Of a DNA stretch of 64,000 bases, positions 10,652 to 22,371 are shown one piece after another. The notes beneath the pieces were generated by a model. It worked only from the letters and a program-made list of their open reading frames with translations. It made no database searches and was not told the DNA's origin. Source of the DNA: Staphylotrichum longicolle (lineage: Eukaryota; Ascomycota; Sordariomycetes; Sordariales; Chaetomiaceae); the NCBI GenBank assembly GCA_019096155.1, contig JAHCVI010000001.1:2232001-2296000 (forward strand). The letters run 5' to 3'. A program made the translations under genes and the position numbers. Numbering within the stretch: the first letter of the stretch is position 1; each line of letters starts with the position of its first letter.

Positions 10652-12871
10652 TCAATACTCCATGCCACCAAAGCTCTTGTTCCTCACCAACGCAGCGCGC
10701 TCCAAGCTCGCACGCGGCAGCTGCTCAAACGACCGCGACCTACTATGCGCCGTGCTGGGCCTGCTGCTCGCCTCGCCGTCCTCGACCGCGCTCATGACGT
10801 CGACGGGGGCGCCCGGGTCGTCGCGGATGCGGTGGATAAAGAAGGCCGAGATAAGCACCGTGATGCCGCCGAGTGCGAGCACGATGGCGATGCTGTGATC
10901 CCCTGGCACGCCACGCGGCTTCTGGAAGAAGCGGAAGATGATGCTGCTCGCGACGGTGGCGATGATCTGGGGCGCGGCGATGGCCATGTTGTGGATGCCG
11001 AGAATGACGCCGGCCTGGTCGCCGTCGGCGTCATCGCCGCCGCTGTTGGAGCCGTCCTGACCGCGGTTCTCGTCCGAGGAGTAGCCGTCGAGCGACGAGA
11101 GACCGCGGCCGGAAGGGGAGAGGTTGCGCTGGGCGTACTGAGCGCGGCGGGCCTCGTCGCGGCGCGAGATTTCGGCACTGATGATGGCCCAGGGTGCCCA
11201 GAGGGTCAGGGCCCAGGTGATGCCGACTAGGCCGATGAGGACGGTGCGGGCGGTGACGGTGCGCACAAAGACAGTGCAAAGCATACTTCCGGTAAAGAGG
11301 ATCTGAGAGAACATCCAGGCACGGCGGAGCGTGAAGCCGGGGATGACTAGATAGTCGAGCCACGATTTCTTGTCCTCGTCGTAGTCCTTGAGGGAACCCG
11401 GGGCCTCTCCAGGTGCGTCGGCCGTCACGGACGGCTGGGTCTCGTAGGTGGGGGCGATGAAGAATGGCAGGAAAACGTTGGTTGCCAGACTTGTGATGGC
11501 GAAAATGAGCAAAGCAAAAGTTCCCTCACGAGTGGCGTTCTCGTAGAGCTTGTCGAGCTCTTCGGGGGTCATGTTGGGGTTCTTCTCGAGGTAGGGCTCA
11601 GCGTAAATCTCCCCAATATACGCCGAGGTGTAGAAAAGCATGGGGAAGAAGCCGATCCAGGCGCAGAACTGCACTTGGCAGACCTTCTTGGTCTGGGGCG
11701 GGAGCCTCTTGATCGAGGTGAAGATCTTGCGGAAGAAGGCCGTAACGCCCGGCTTGTCATTGGCTGGAGGACCCTCCAGACGCGGATCCCTCTCGTGAAT
11801 CAGGAGGCAGCTCACAAGAACCGTGACGGCAAGGGCAATGCTCGCGATGGCACAGAGGTCCTTGAACTGAGTATCACCGAAGAACCAAAGCACGGCGGGA
11901 AGATCCAGGTAGCCAGCAAGATAACCCGCGATGTTTCCAATACCGACGAAGCGACTTGCCATCGCATTGGCGCTCTCTACATAAAACAAGTTAGCATCTA
12001 GCGCCATCGCTGTAGGGAGGGCGTCTGACCTTGTTGATGTGTGGGAGCGCAGTCGACGATAAAGGCTCGAATCGCTGCCTGCACTGTTGCTGGTCATTAG
12101 CACCTGGTATGTCTCGCAACGCCCAGCTTTTTGAAGCCTACCCGTGTTGATGGCAAAATCGAGCACATAGACCCAAAGGACTGCGACAACGATGATCGAG
12201 TACTTGACACCATTCGAATCTGGGGCAGCGCCGAACAGCCCGAGGAAGCCGCCCACAATCTCCTTGGTCCAGCCGAGGAACATCAGCGAGACGATGGTCG
12301 CAAGAGCGCCGCCAATCATGAAGGGCTTGCGCTTGCCCCAGCGAATGCGGCAGTTGTCGCTCAGCATGCCCACATACGGCTGTACCAGCGTTCCCGAGAG
12401 CGGCCCCGCGATCCACACCAAGGCCATGAGGGACTTGCTGAGGCCCAGCGAGAGCAGGTACGGGGAGCCATTGGACATCTCGACAGACCAGGCAATCTGC
12501 AGGCCGCCGATGCTGACGGTCAGGAGAATAAGGTACCAGATGCTCTTAGTCTTCTGGTGCTCGTCCGGCCCTCCGGCCGCGGGCCCTTCCATCAAGCCAT
12601 CGTCCTCGTCCTCGCCGGAGCTTGGGGACAACAGCGGCGAGTGCTCATTTAGCGGGTATTGGTTGCGTTGCTGGGCGCCATGTCCGTCTGGTTCGTCCCG
12701 GGAACCATTCGACGTTTGTTCGGCGTTCGATTTTGTCGTGCCTGATGGCGGTGCCCGGGGCTCGTCGTCTGCGGGGCGGGCCCGATCCGGAAGCTCTGCT
12801 AACGACGACGTCATGCGAGGCAGAGGAAGAGGTGCTGTTTCGCTCTCGTCGGATGCGCCGTTTCTCGACAA
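10652..12871 (-). CDS. SUT1-like sugar/H+ symporter (GPH/MFS type)
   Basis: Minus-strand exons 12871-12142, 12083-12030 and 11976-10652 give 702 aa. After a Pro/Ser-rich N-terminal tail of about 110 residues come 12 predicted membrane helices. Family marks are the first helix reading GGLQIAWSVEMS, the helix 2-3 loop with SDNCRIRWGKRKPFM (the D-x-x-R-x-x-x-GRR-type signature), VQAAIRAFIVDCAP in the spliced region, and a closing NMAIAAPQIIAT helix. This is the fungal branch related to plant sucrose carriers and fission-yeast Sut1, which import sucrose or alpha-glucosides with protons at the plasma membrane. The exact sugar is not deducible. A long acidic loop (residues about 560-610) and a Ser/Arg-rich C-tail are cytosolic by prediction. 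Retaining both introns together would leave the frame open, adding 37 codons. Confidence 0.85.
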   Translation of the reverse strand: MSRNGASDESETAPLPLPRMTSSLAELPDRARPADDEPRAPPSGTTKSNAEQTSNGSRDEPDGHGAQQRNQYPLNEHSPLLSPSSGEDEDDGLMEGPAAGGPDEHQKTKSIWYLILLTVSIGGLQIAWSVEMSNGSPYLLSLGLSKSLMALVWIAGPLSGTLVQPYVGMLSDNCRIRWGKRKPFMIGGALATIVSLMFLGWTKEIVGGFLGLFGAAPDSNGVKYSIIVVAVLWVYVLDFAINTGRLQKAGRCETYQVLMTSNSAGSDSSLYRRLRSHTSTRSDALPTAMALDANLFYVESANAMASRFVGIGNIAGYLAGYLDLPAVLWFFGDTQFKDLCAIASIALAVTVLVSCLLIHERDPRLEGPPANDKPGVTAFFRKIFTSIKRLPPQTKKVCQVQFCAWIGFFPMLFYTSAYIGEIYAEPYLEKNPNMTPEELDKLYENATREGTFALLIFAITSLATNVFLPFFIAPTYETQPSVTADAPGEAPGSLKDYDEDKKSWLDYLVIPGFTLRRAWMFSQILFTGSMLCTVFVRTVTARTVLIGLVGITWALTLWAPWAIISAEISRRDEARRAQYAQRNLSPSGRGLSSLDGYSSDENRGQDGSNSGGDDADGDQAGVILGIHNMAIAAPQIIATVASSIIFRFFQKPRGVPGDHSIAIVLALGGITVLISAFFIHRIRDDPGAPVDVMSAVEDGEASSRPSTAHSRSRSFEQLPRASLERAALVRNKSFGGMEY

Positions 12872-14618
12872 CCAGCCAAATAGAGCGACCCGGCTCTGTT
12901 TACTCAGCTGTGGTTGTGCAACAGTTGGGACTCAATCTCGGTTGGAGTCGGAGTAACGTTGTGGCCGCTGGGCGAGGCCTGAACTCGGCGCTGACTCGCA
13001 ACTGTCGGTGCACCAGGGGAATTCGAAGGGGGCTCGAAGCCAGAAAAGGTCCGCTTTGATAGCGAAAAAAATCCCGAAGAGTCAATATCTAGGATGGTGA
13101 TCTTGGCTGATTTCGATGGGCGGGTATCAGACGGTCAAGTTAGAGGATGCCACGAGACCGTCGTCATTCGAGGCGAGTGATCAGGCAGGATGGCGCTGCA
13201 GATCGATAACGCGCCGGGACAAGAGGCGACCAACCACTAACAGCAGGGCTGGGACATAAAAGATAAAAAAGTCGGCTCCAGTTCTAGGATGGAGGGTGGT
13301 GCAAAGCAGCCTGATGGCAGTGCTGGTAGGACAAGCAGGCGGCACGGGTCTGGACCATGAGGCTGCAGGGGCCGAATCGGGAGGAGGAGGAGGAGGGACA
13401 GTCGATGATGTCGTTGGTTGCAGGGTGGGAGCTGGTCAGTGAGCTGCGAGGCCCGCTTCTCCAGCCCTCTCGAGGCCCGCTTGGGGAGCCGAGGGAGCCT
13501 AGCGCGGTAGCGCCTGGCAAGCCTGTTGGAAGTCTGAGAATCGACTCTCCACCACTCGCACTGTGCTTTGTGTGAGCTTCAGTTGGCACTGCCTGCAGAA
13601 CACGTCCCTTTCTACCTAGGACCGTTGCTTAGAAAACATTAGCAAGGTTTGAACAAGCTTAATATCTAATGTTCCATCAAAACACGGCCGTCAGTTTTCG
13701 GTCCTGTTGAGCAATCAGGGTATAGTGTTGACTGAGACAACGACGCACAGTCCACTGAAACAGCGGTGCACTGTGCCCTTAGAGCCCAGCTGACATCTTT
13801 TGGCGACTCTCGGTCAACCTGCTGACCACAAAGTCGAACTGAGCCCCGAGTTCCCTCAGACAACTGTTGTCAAAGAGTCTAATATCTGCTCTGTGTGGTC
13901 CTGATGGGCATTTCTTCTCGATTACTCAAGCCGGCGCAGAACATCGTTAAGGCCCAGAGGTATCCTGTTCGCGGATGCAATACATCAGTTCTTGCAGAAT
14001 CCTGGGCTGTTGTTCCGTGTTCCTGAATTGTCTCGAGTCGCTGAGCTGCAAGGTCACACGACAGGAGAATGGATGGTTTTGTCTTGCATCTGTAGTCACT
14101 GATGTATCCTCGAACCTTGACCTGATTCAGTTGGATAGCGGACAATCCAGCCATACAGGTCAAACCGCCAAATATCTCGGACGGTAGCTTCCAAGCAACA
14201 AGAGACGGCGCAGATCAACAAGAACACATCGAGGCTTCCCCCACACAAACCCAGGCCGCGTTTCAGTGGAGTGGTCTGAATCCCATAGAACCCATTCATG
14301 CCCCTGTCTGGCCTAGCGACACGCGTCGATTGGCTGATCTAGCCGTTTGTGGACCCGGCAATGGTGGGACAGCGAGCCAAGGAAACGTATCCACGGGCGA
14401 CTTCCCCGTTGCTCCAATTCTCCAACATGGCGATGCCATGTCAATGTCAATGCGCGCCATCGAACCCAGCAATCCATTCTGAAGTTGCACCTTGTTTGTT
14501 ATCGAGTTCATGATCTCTCAAGTTTTGTGTCGCTACTCCGAGTGAGTGTCTCAACCGCCCGTGCGACTGGCCACGTCCAGCACCTCTGCGCCAGAACCAC
14601 TGCGCCAGCACCTCCACC
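12872..14618. other. Divergent intergenic region between the sugar transporter and Nhx1
   Basis: About 1.75 kb separates the two divergent starts and must carry both promoters. No conserved ORF, RNA gene or repeat family was recognised. Confidence 0.5.
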
Positions 14619-16908
14619 ATGGCCACCGCGCTCGCCCAGACAATCGCCAGCTCGCTCCTCACGGGGCTTGCCAGTACGCTCCCACTTCCGGTCCCTAAAC
14701 TGCGAGGCAGCTGCTAACAAGATGCCGCAGAGCGAGAAGAAGAAGACCCAGCCGGTATGCCGACTACAACCCCACTCACATTCCCGTTCCCGTTCCCATT
14801 CCCACCTCGATCGAGCACTCCCGAAACAGCCACCAGCTAACCCGCTGCGCCAGGCGAGGACGCCCCGAAGCAGGAGAACAATGCATCATGGGCCATCTTT
14901 ATTCTGATCATGCTGCTCATTGTGGCTTTCTGCACCAGCTACACCATGCAGCAGCGCAAGATCACGGCGATCCACGAAACCGTCATCCCAATTTTTGGTG
15001 GCATGACGGTGGGTTTGATTCTTCGTGTTTCTGGCTTCGACTCGATCCGTGATCTGGTCAACTTCAACTACCAGTACTTCTTCAACCTCCTCCTGCCCCC
15101 GATCATCCTGTCGTCCGGCTACGAACTCCACCAGGCCAACTTCTTTCGGAACATTGGCACCATCTTGACGTTCGCCTTCGCCGGCACCTTCATCTCGGCC
15201 GTTGTCATTGGAGTGCTCCTGTGGCTCTACACGGCCATTTCGCTGGAGGGCCTCGACGTGACCTGGATCGATGCCATCTCGGTTGGTGCAACCCTCTCGG
15301 CCACGGACCCTGTCACCATTCTGGCCATCTTCAACACCTTCAAGGTCGACCCGAAGCTCTACACCATCATCTTTGGCGAATCCATCCTGAACGATGCCGT
15401 CGCCATTGTCATCTTCGAGTCGGCACAGAGCGCGGGTAGCAAGGGAGGAGGCATTGGCATTTGGAGCCTCCTCCACGGCATCTGGTACTTCTTGTCCGAG
15501 TTCTTTGGCAGCTTGGCCATCGGCGCTCTGGTGGGCGTCGCGACGGCACTCGGGCTGAAGTACACCTACGTCCGGCGGTACCCGAACATTGAGAGCAGCC
15601 TGGTGGTGCTGATCGCATACGCAACTTACTTTTTCGCCCAAGCCATCGGCATGTCCGGTACGTGCCCTGGGCATTCTCAATCCGCCATCGTATACTGACT
15701 CCTTAACAGGCATCGTCGCCCTGCTCTTCTGCGGCATCACGCTCAAACACTACGCCTACTTCAACATGTCCCGCAGGACCCAGCTGACCACCAAGTACTT
15801 CTTCCAAGTCACCGCCCAGCTGTCCGAGAACTTCATCTTTATCTACCTCGGCCTGGCCCTCTTCACCGAGAAGAACCTCGTCTATCAGCCCCTCCTCATC
15901 ATCGTCACGGTTCTCGCCGTCTGCGCAGCACGCTGGCTCGCCGTCTTCCCCCTTTCCAAACTCATCAACTGGTTCATCCGCTACCGCGCCCGTCGTCAAG
16001 GCCGCGAAGCAGCCGAGGAACTCCCCTACAGCTACCAGGCAATGCTCTTCTGGGCCGGCCTGCGCGGTGCAGTCGGCGTCGCTCTCTCCGCCCTCTTCAC
16101 AGCCAAGGAGACCCAGGCCCTGCAGGCCACCGTGCTCGTCGTGGTGGTCCTGACAGTCATCATCTTTGGCGGCACCACCGCCCGCATGCTCGAGATTCTG
16201 GGCATCCGCACCGGCGTGACCGAAGAGATCGACTCGGACGACGAGTTCGACATCGAGGCCATCGGCGGCGGGCTGTACAAGCGCTCCGACACCGGCATTG
16301 GGTATAACCCACGCCCCGGCGCGGGCTCGCGCAGCCGCGGGTCGGTCCTGCCGCTCGGCAGCGTAAACGCCAGCAGGAATGGGGACCGCGCCGACGACGG
16401 AAACGGCTGGGCGTCGGGTGCTCGGTCGCCGAATACAGCGCCGAGGCAGGGGAGCCGGAGCCGCAAGGGTACCGGCGGCGGCAGCGGCACGCAAAAGGGA
16501 GGCGACGAGTATGAGAGGTCCGAGTTGTTGGGCGCCGCGGGGGGCAGTGCCACCGATTCGGACTTTGAGTTTGGGAGTGACATTGATATCTCGGATCTGC
16601 CGCCGCCGGCGCCCGTGCCGGGGAGGAGTCGGTCGAGCCCGATGCTTTCTCCTGGCGCTGCGGAGGGGGCGGGGCATGGGCACGGGCACGGGCATGAGGG
16701 CGGTGGCTCGGGATCTGGGGAAGGGTCAAGTGGGAGTGGGCAGCAGCAGCAGCAACAGCAGCCGTTGACGGCGACGGCTGCATTTCGGCAGCTGTTTAGC
16801 ACCGAGGACCCGTCGGCGCTGTTTAGGCAGTTGGACGAGGACTTTATCAAGCCGACCCTGTTGTTGGATGGAGGGAATGGGCGGGGAGGTGGCTCGGGGT
16901 CACACTGA
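14619..16908 (+). CDS. NHX1: Endosomal/vacuolar Na+(K+)/H+ exchanger, Nhx1 type
   Basis: Exons 14619-14673, about 14731-14754, 14854-15657 and 15710-16908 encode roughly 690 aa. CPA1-family features are easy to see: a first helix, the amiloride-region motif FFNLLLPPIILSSGYELH, the ion-binding-type ATDPVTILAIF segment, GESILNDAVAIVIFE, and near the end of the membrane domain LRGAVGVALS. A cytosolic tail rich in Gly, Ser, His and Gln follows, with a short poly-Gln run near 16741-16760. The protein exchanges luminal protons for Na+ or K+ in late endosomes and the vacuole. For the first intron an acceptor at 14721 also keeps frame (three extra residues). I prefer 14730 because the CTAAC branch site is only 4 nt from 14721. 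Confidence 0.93.
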
Positions 16909-17463
16909 GTTTTCGTACTCGTCTGTCTTGCTGTTTTTGCTGTGTGTACGTGTGTATGAAAAGGGGCATTTAAATCGGCGTTGAGGCGCATGATAGAAGC
17001 CGCTGGTGGCTGGAAATTCTTGATTGTGTATGGTAGCGCTAGCGCTGGGAATGGATCGATTCTATGATCATTTCTCTCAAGGGCTTGATTTTGTCAGGTG
17101 CTCTGGGGAGTAGGGGCAGCTCGCAAAGTAAGTACCGAGTGTGAGCCGTTTGTCACGATAGAGCCGCTGACATGTGCCCAAAAACGGGACTTGAGCCTTG
17201 AAGTATATTTCGAGCCTTTCACTTGGACTCCTTGAGTCATTCTCTCCAAGGAACAACAAGATACCCCTGAAGTGAAGATCTGGTCTCCAGACACCCACAC
17301 ACTGATTCATCAGACTCAGGATTAAACAAGACATGAGACGTGCTACCGAAACGTCGTCACCATCCATCACTCTAACAGTATTAGATTGTTCACGGCCACG
17401 ACAAAAGAGAAAAACACTGAAGGAAAGGAACCAGATGTTATTAGAAGATGTCGCACCACCAGG
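16909..17463. other. Convergent 3' region between Nhx1 and the chitinase gene
   Basis: This stretch lies between two convergent stop codons and should hold both 3' UTRs and poly(A) sites. Nothing else is recognised. Confidence 0.5.
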
Positions 17464-19211
17464 CTAAGCCTGGGTGCCCGGCACAAACGCAGCCAAGTCC
17501 ACGGCCCAGTCGACCGACCCGGCAAAGTTCCACGCCTGATAGCGCCTCGCGCGCGCCGCCTTGGTCTTGTCGGTCATGTACGCCGCCCACGACCCGCCGC
17601 CGTACGTCACGATGTCCGAGTCGCTCGGCCCGTCGTGCCACGTCGTCGCCCCGGGCCCCTGCAGCGCCGCCGTCAGCTCCGCCTGCGCCATGTAACCCGG
17701 CGAGTTGGTGCAAGGGCCCGGCGCGGCGCCCGAGGCAGGGCCCGTGAAGCGGCAGGTCGGCCCCGTGCAGGACGCGTCGGCCATCTGGAAGGTGCGCGCG
17801 TAGCTGGCGACGCCGACGACGACCTTGCTGCTGGGCACGCCGGCCTTGGTGAGGAGCGCCAGCGCGTAGTTGGTCTCGGTCAGGTTGACGTGGCTGCGCA
17901 GGCAGTCGCCGCCCGTCGGGCAGCCGCTCTGCGAGCTCGGCGTGCCGTAGTCCCACTGCCCGTGCAGGTCGTACGTCATGTAGACGATGTAGTCGACCAC
18001 GTCGGCCATGGCCACGATGGGGAACCCCTGCAGGTAGTAGTACGAGGCCGGGGCGGCGACCGAGATGGTCTTGCCGGCGGGGAGCAGCGAGCGCACCATC
18101 CGGAGGAAGGCGAGGTAGTTTTTCCCGTCGTCGGGCCCGGCTCCGGGTTGGTCCGGGGCGCCCGGGTACTCCCAGTCAAAGTCGACGCCGTCGAGCGCGT
18201 ACTGCTCCACAAAGGCGACGACGCGGCGGGCGAAGGCGAGGCGCTGCGGGTTGGTGTATTCGGACCGGAAGATGGGCGTCGAGTCGGCGCTGGTCGAGAA
18301 GGACCAGCCGCCGAAGGCCAGGATGCGCTTGAAGCCCGTCTGCTTGGCGAAGAGCTGGAACTGGTCTGCCGTCGCGCCCGAGAGGCTGACGCTGAAGTTC
18401 TTGTCCATGCCCGCGAAGGAGAAGTGGATGTGGGAATAGCCCGCGGGGATCTGGTCCGCTGACATGGTGAGGCAGGGGCGCTCCGAGTTGAAGCCCTCAA
18501 AGTAGCCGATCTTGAAGAAGCTGGCGGGTGGGCTGGGGGCTCTGACGATGCCGGTGCCGCAGTTGGAGATGCAGCCGTTCGTCCCGGGCGCGGCCGTGCC
18601 GGGCGCCCCGGTAGAGGAGCTGGTTGCCGTGCAGAACTCAGGGGTAATGCCGCACTGGCCCCAAATGTTGCACTAGGAAGAGTCTGGTCAGTGACTGAAC
18701 GGGAGAGCGTGGGAGTAGGACGACTTACGCATGCGTTCAAGGGGCAGGGGTTCAAGGACGAGATGTCAGACCAGTTGGCCGGGCGAGCCGTCCCCGTCAC
18801 CTGGGGACCGCACTTGGCGTTGTCAACGACAGCGGGCATGGGCGGGTCCCCCGGGCTGAGGCAGATGTTGGCGCCGAGCTGGAGGCCATTGCAGCCCGAC
18901 CAGCCCCAGGTCTGGCTGTTGTAGGCCTCGATGTTCTCGACGGTGATGTAGTGGTTGGAGGCAATCAGCTGGCAGTACTCGCCCGGCTGCACCGTGTAGC
19001 TGAAGCAGGTGCCGTCGGCATTCTGCTTCGGGCTGAGGTCAGGCAGAGCTCCCTCGGAGCAGCACACGGGCTGCTGGGGCATCAGTGTCGAACATAGGTT
19101 CGAGCTAGGGTTGTACTGGGTGAACTGGGCAGGAGTAATGTTGCACCTCGAGGCAAGACTGCCGCAGGAGTCCCCCGGCTGGACGAGGATGTAGGAACAA
19201 GTCTGACCCAT
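17464..19211 (-). CDS. LysM/CBM18/GH18 class V chitinase
   Basis: Minus-strand exons 19211-18729 and 18672-17464 give 563 aa. Order: two LysM-like domains (about residues 4-50 and 68-115, with CSYILVQPGDSC and SYTVQPGEYC starts), a Cys-rich chitin-binding type 1 (CBM18) region across the splice (CPLNACCNIWGQCG), then GH18. The GH18 barrel has the catalytic D-x-x-D-x-D-x-E signature as DGVDFDWE at about residue 255, plus the earlier SFAGM and FGGWSFST strands. This matches the subgroup-C chitinases of filamentous fungi, thought to act on cell-wall or exogenous chitin. It ends soon after the barrel, whereas many subgroup-C members are longer. No signal peptide is visible at the ATG at 19211, so an upstream exon may be missing from this model. 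Confidence 0.85.
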
Positions 19212-20028
19212 CTTGTCTGGTGCTGGCTCTGCTCAGGGGAATGACAAAACAAACAGCAGAGGGAGGCCAGGACATGACCACGGGCCCCATATATATATAT
19301 ATCTGTATAAGGTACTACACGAGAGAGATGCTCTCCATGGCATTTCTACACTCCAATTGACGTCCCATTAGGCAGTAGGCAGACTGTGAGCTAGTCGGCG
19401 GCTTGGTGCTGGCGATGGCCCGTCTTCTGCCTTTTGGGGACGTTGATCCGAAATTGCACCTCTCAGCACCAGAAATGACAGGGGAAGGTAGCATTGGCAG
19501 CCGGACTTTCTTGTAGGCGAGGACCTTGTATTTCCAGGCAATGACTCTCCCGGCAGCATATTGGTGTGAGATCCGCCCTGCAAGGACCTTGAGTAAGGTT
19601 CTTTGTGAGTCTTCCGGCCGAAAATCCTTCCGCCCGGCTCCAAATGAGCCTTCTCGAGAAAATCTTGGCAGGGGTTGGCGTTCAACAGAGACAGTCGTCC
19701 CAAGATCACGAAGAAGCCAGAAGGAGGTCTCACAGCACCCTCTGATCAGAACTCGGCGACTCACAACCAGCCTCATATGAGTGCTTTCCACATATTGCAG
19801 AAACAGTTGCATCTTACGTACATTGATCATTTTTCTGAACAGAAAACAAAAAATAAAAGAGGGAAAGAAAGAAGGAAAGAAAGAAAGTTTCTCTCATTCC
19901 AAGTTCTCGTAGGGCTGCGCGGCACAGCACGGCAACCTAAATTCCAAGAATGCAACCCAACTCCATCTCGCATTCACCCAGCAGCACCATTGGTCCTCCA
20001 AAAACACCAAATCCGATAGGCCGCGAAC
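19212..20028. other. Divergent promoter region between chitinase and APH-type kinase
   Basis: The region carries the promoters of two divergent genes. It contains an (AT)7 run at 19289-19302, about 80 nt upstream of the chitinase ATG, which could act as a TATA-like element. A GAAA-rich purine tract lies near 19858-19888. No separate gene is recognised. Confidence 0.5.
19289..19302. repeat. (AT)7 microsatellite
   Basis: Perfect AT dinucleotide run upstream of the minus-strand chitinase gene. Confidence 0.9.
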
Positions 20029-21046
20029 ATGGCTGCAACGCCGACCTGGAATCAGGTACAGACGGTGCTCTCTCAACTCCCAGACTCATCCTTGCCCAGC
20101 TTTGACTTTCTTGACTCGTCCTTCTTTTCCGGTTCAGACGATGCCTCTCAATGCCCCAGCTCCCGAGCCCACAAGAAGTTCTCAAGACCAGCGGAGTGGA
20201 GCTGGGCTACGATGGAGTTTGGCACTTCCAAGAACTCGGCGTGTTGGTCAAGTTTGGCAACCACACCAGGGTTCACATCGAAGAGGCCCTGGCACTGCGC
20301 GTCATCAACAAAATGTTTCCCACCAGCCAGGTTCCCGCCCCAGAAGTGTTCGGGTGGAAATCTACTGGGGGCGTAGGCTACAAGACAATCTTCATCTATA
20401 TGAGTTGCATGCCCGGCCAGAAACTTGGAGAAGTTTGGGACAGCCTCAATGATGCCGAGAAGCAATCCGTATCTCAGCAGTTGGCGGAGATCACAATGAT
20501 TCTGAGATCGATAGAGCAAGACCCTGCGAATCAGTTTATCGGTAAGCGGGGGTATATGCTTTGTGAATCATTGACCGTCTCTAACTACATTTACCAAACG
20601 TAGGCTCATTGAACCATGGTCCGGTACAAGACATCTACTTCGCTCCCAATCACCACAAAGGCCCGTTTCTCACCGTCCAAGAATTCCACGACTTTGTGCA
20701 GTTTGTGGCGTTATACATGGTGCCAATGGCCAAACGACCACCAGAGCCATATCGAGACATGCTGCCAGATACCGCACGGGTCTGCCTGACCCATGGGGAC
20801 CTCCACCTTGGCAACATCCTCGTTGTCAGATCACTGGATGGAGATGAACCCAAAATCACCATCTCCGGCATCGTAGACTGGGAGCAAGCTGGGTGGTACC
20901 CCGTATATTGGGAGTACTGCAAGGCCATGATCGTCGGGCCCTACGGTGATGATTGGCGGGAGAATGGGTGGGTGAACATTGCGCTTCAGGCGTACGAGAA
21001 TGAGTATGAGGGGTTTGAAGAATACTGGAGTTGGAAGTGTCCTTGA
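20029..21046 (+). CDS. APH-family aminoglycoside/choline-kinase-like phosphotransferase (probable frameshift)
   Basis: The gene opens with MAATPTWNQ at 20029. From about 20150 the conserved reading lies one frame over (VLKTSGVELGYDGVWHF, FGNHTRVHIEEALALRVI, then IYMSCMPG), splices at 20541/20604 and ends at 21046. Kinase motifs are HGDLHLGNIL (catalytic loop) at about 20800 and GIVDWEQAGWYP (metal-binding Asp) at about 20870. This is the large fungal APH family that phosphorylates small molecules; the substrate is unknown. The change from frame 1 to frame 0 between about 20110 and 20150 needs one missing base or an intron I cannot place, so the N-terminus is uncertain. A start at 20151 alone would remove part of the N-lobe. 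Total length is about 315 aa. Confidence 0.75.
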
Positions 21047-21404
21047 AAGACCTCACAGAATGGGGATCACCATTTGTACTGTTTGATGAGCATGCAGCTT
21101 TAGGGATCGATCTGGAATCTTTTGTTGCTTGCTCCGTCATGCTGGGAGATGGGTTATTTTGAGCATCAAAAGTAAATTGTCCAGAGCGGTCCTCTCACAA
21201 ACTACCAAACGAAACAAAAGGGTATAAACTGTAAAGCTAGCCACCAAAAGAGAATGTTTTTCTCACATCTCTCCCGACCATCTCCCCAAACTTGACATCA
21301 GCATCACCGCCTTCATCCCCGAAGCACCAGGCTTCAAGGGGTGCGAGTGACCCCACGCTCTGCACTTCCCCCCTGTGTCGTACAAGGGTTCCTTCTCCCG
21401 CTCC
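21047..21404. other. Convergent 3' region
   Basis: Short interval between two convergent stop codons. It presumably holds both 3' UTRs, and nothing else is seen. Confidence 0.5.
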
Positions 21405-22338
21405 TCAAGCCTGCGTTTCTTCCCCCAAACCCAATCCAACCGCCTCGTCCACCCTCCTCGGCTTCTCGTCATCATCCATCATCATCCCAAAGCTCTGTTC
21501 GCTCGGCGGGTTATGGATCCCTGGTATCCCCGGGTTTCCAGGCACCTGCGTCTGTACTACTGGGTCCGCCCCCTCGTCCCGGCCCCGCTGCTGCGCCCTC
21601 TTGATCCGTCCCTTCTGCTGGTCGACCCACGAGGTGACACTCCTGAACCGCGCTGGCTGGTCCTCGCTCGTCTCGGTATACACCGTTTCTCTCCGCCCGC
21701 GGCTATTGTTGCTGCTGCTGCTGTTCTGCCGGACCGGGCCGGAGCCTGTGTGCGGCGGGGACATCCATGAAAAACGGGTTGTGTATTGTTGAGGGCTGTT
21801 GTTGACTGAACCGGGGACGGCGGTGGCTGGAGGAGGGGTGACGAGAGTATCGGCGATGAGGAATTCGCCGTCTCCAAAGCCCGATGAGAGGGAGGATACT
21901 TCGCTTATGGCATGGCTCGGTTGGCGGTAGATGGGATTGTAAGGGCCAGGGAACTGTTGGGTCCGAAGTGTTTGGTTGTAGTACGACGCCGGTGACACTC
22001 CGGGTTGGAGAGGGCTTGCTGTGCTGTTGCCCATCAGTATGGCACCAAAGTGAGCTGCGTTGGTGGAGCTGAATGATTCCTGGGGTTGGTGACTGTAGGT
22101 TGGCATATTGGTTATCACCGTAATGCTGGGGCGGCTGGCTGTGGTGTAGACGTTCCCGGAGTTAGAGGGTGGCTGGGGCATGTTGCTGGCCTGCATTGAA
22201 CCCAGTTCTGAATGAGAAGCATCAGGGGCGTTCAGGGGCCATGCTTGCTGTGGTGGCTGCGGCATGCCATTCATCTGCATTGAACCCAGCCTCGGAAGCG
22301 CAGCATCAGGGACAGTCTGGGGCCATGTTTGCTGTGGT

Positions 22339-22371
<33 letters not shown>

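Noticed and set aside
15703..16695. 330-codon minus-strand ORF
   Set aside because: Antisense to the Nhx1 membrane domain and tail; composition is typical of a shadow frame.
17386..18462. 358-codon plus-strand ORF
   Set aside because: Antisense to the GH18 barrel, very Arg/Val/Ala rich, no family pattern.
8756..19211. Carbohydrate-degradation gene cluster (GH131, sugar carrier, chitinase)
   Set aside because: The three genes are separated by unrelated genes and long promoters and act on different polymers; no regulator or shared promoter element is seen.
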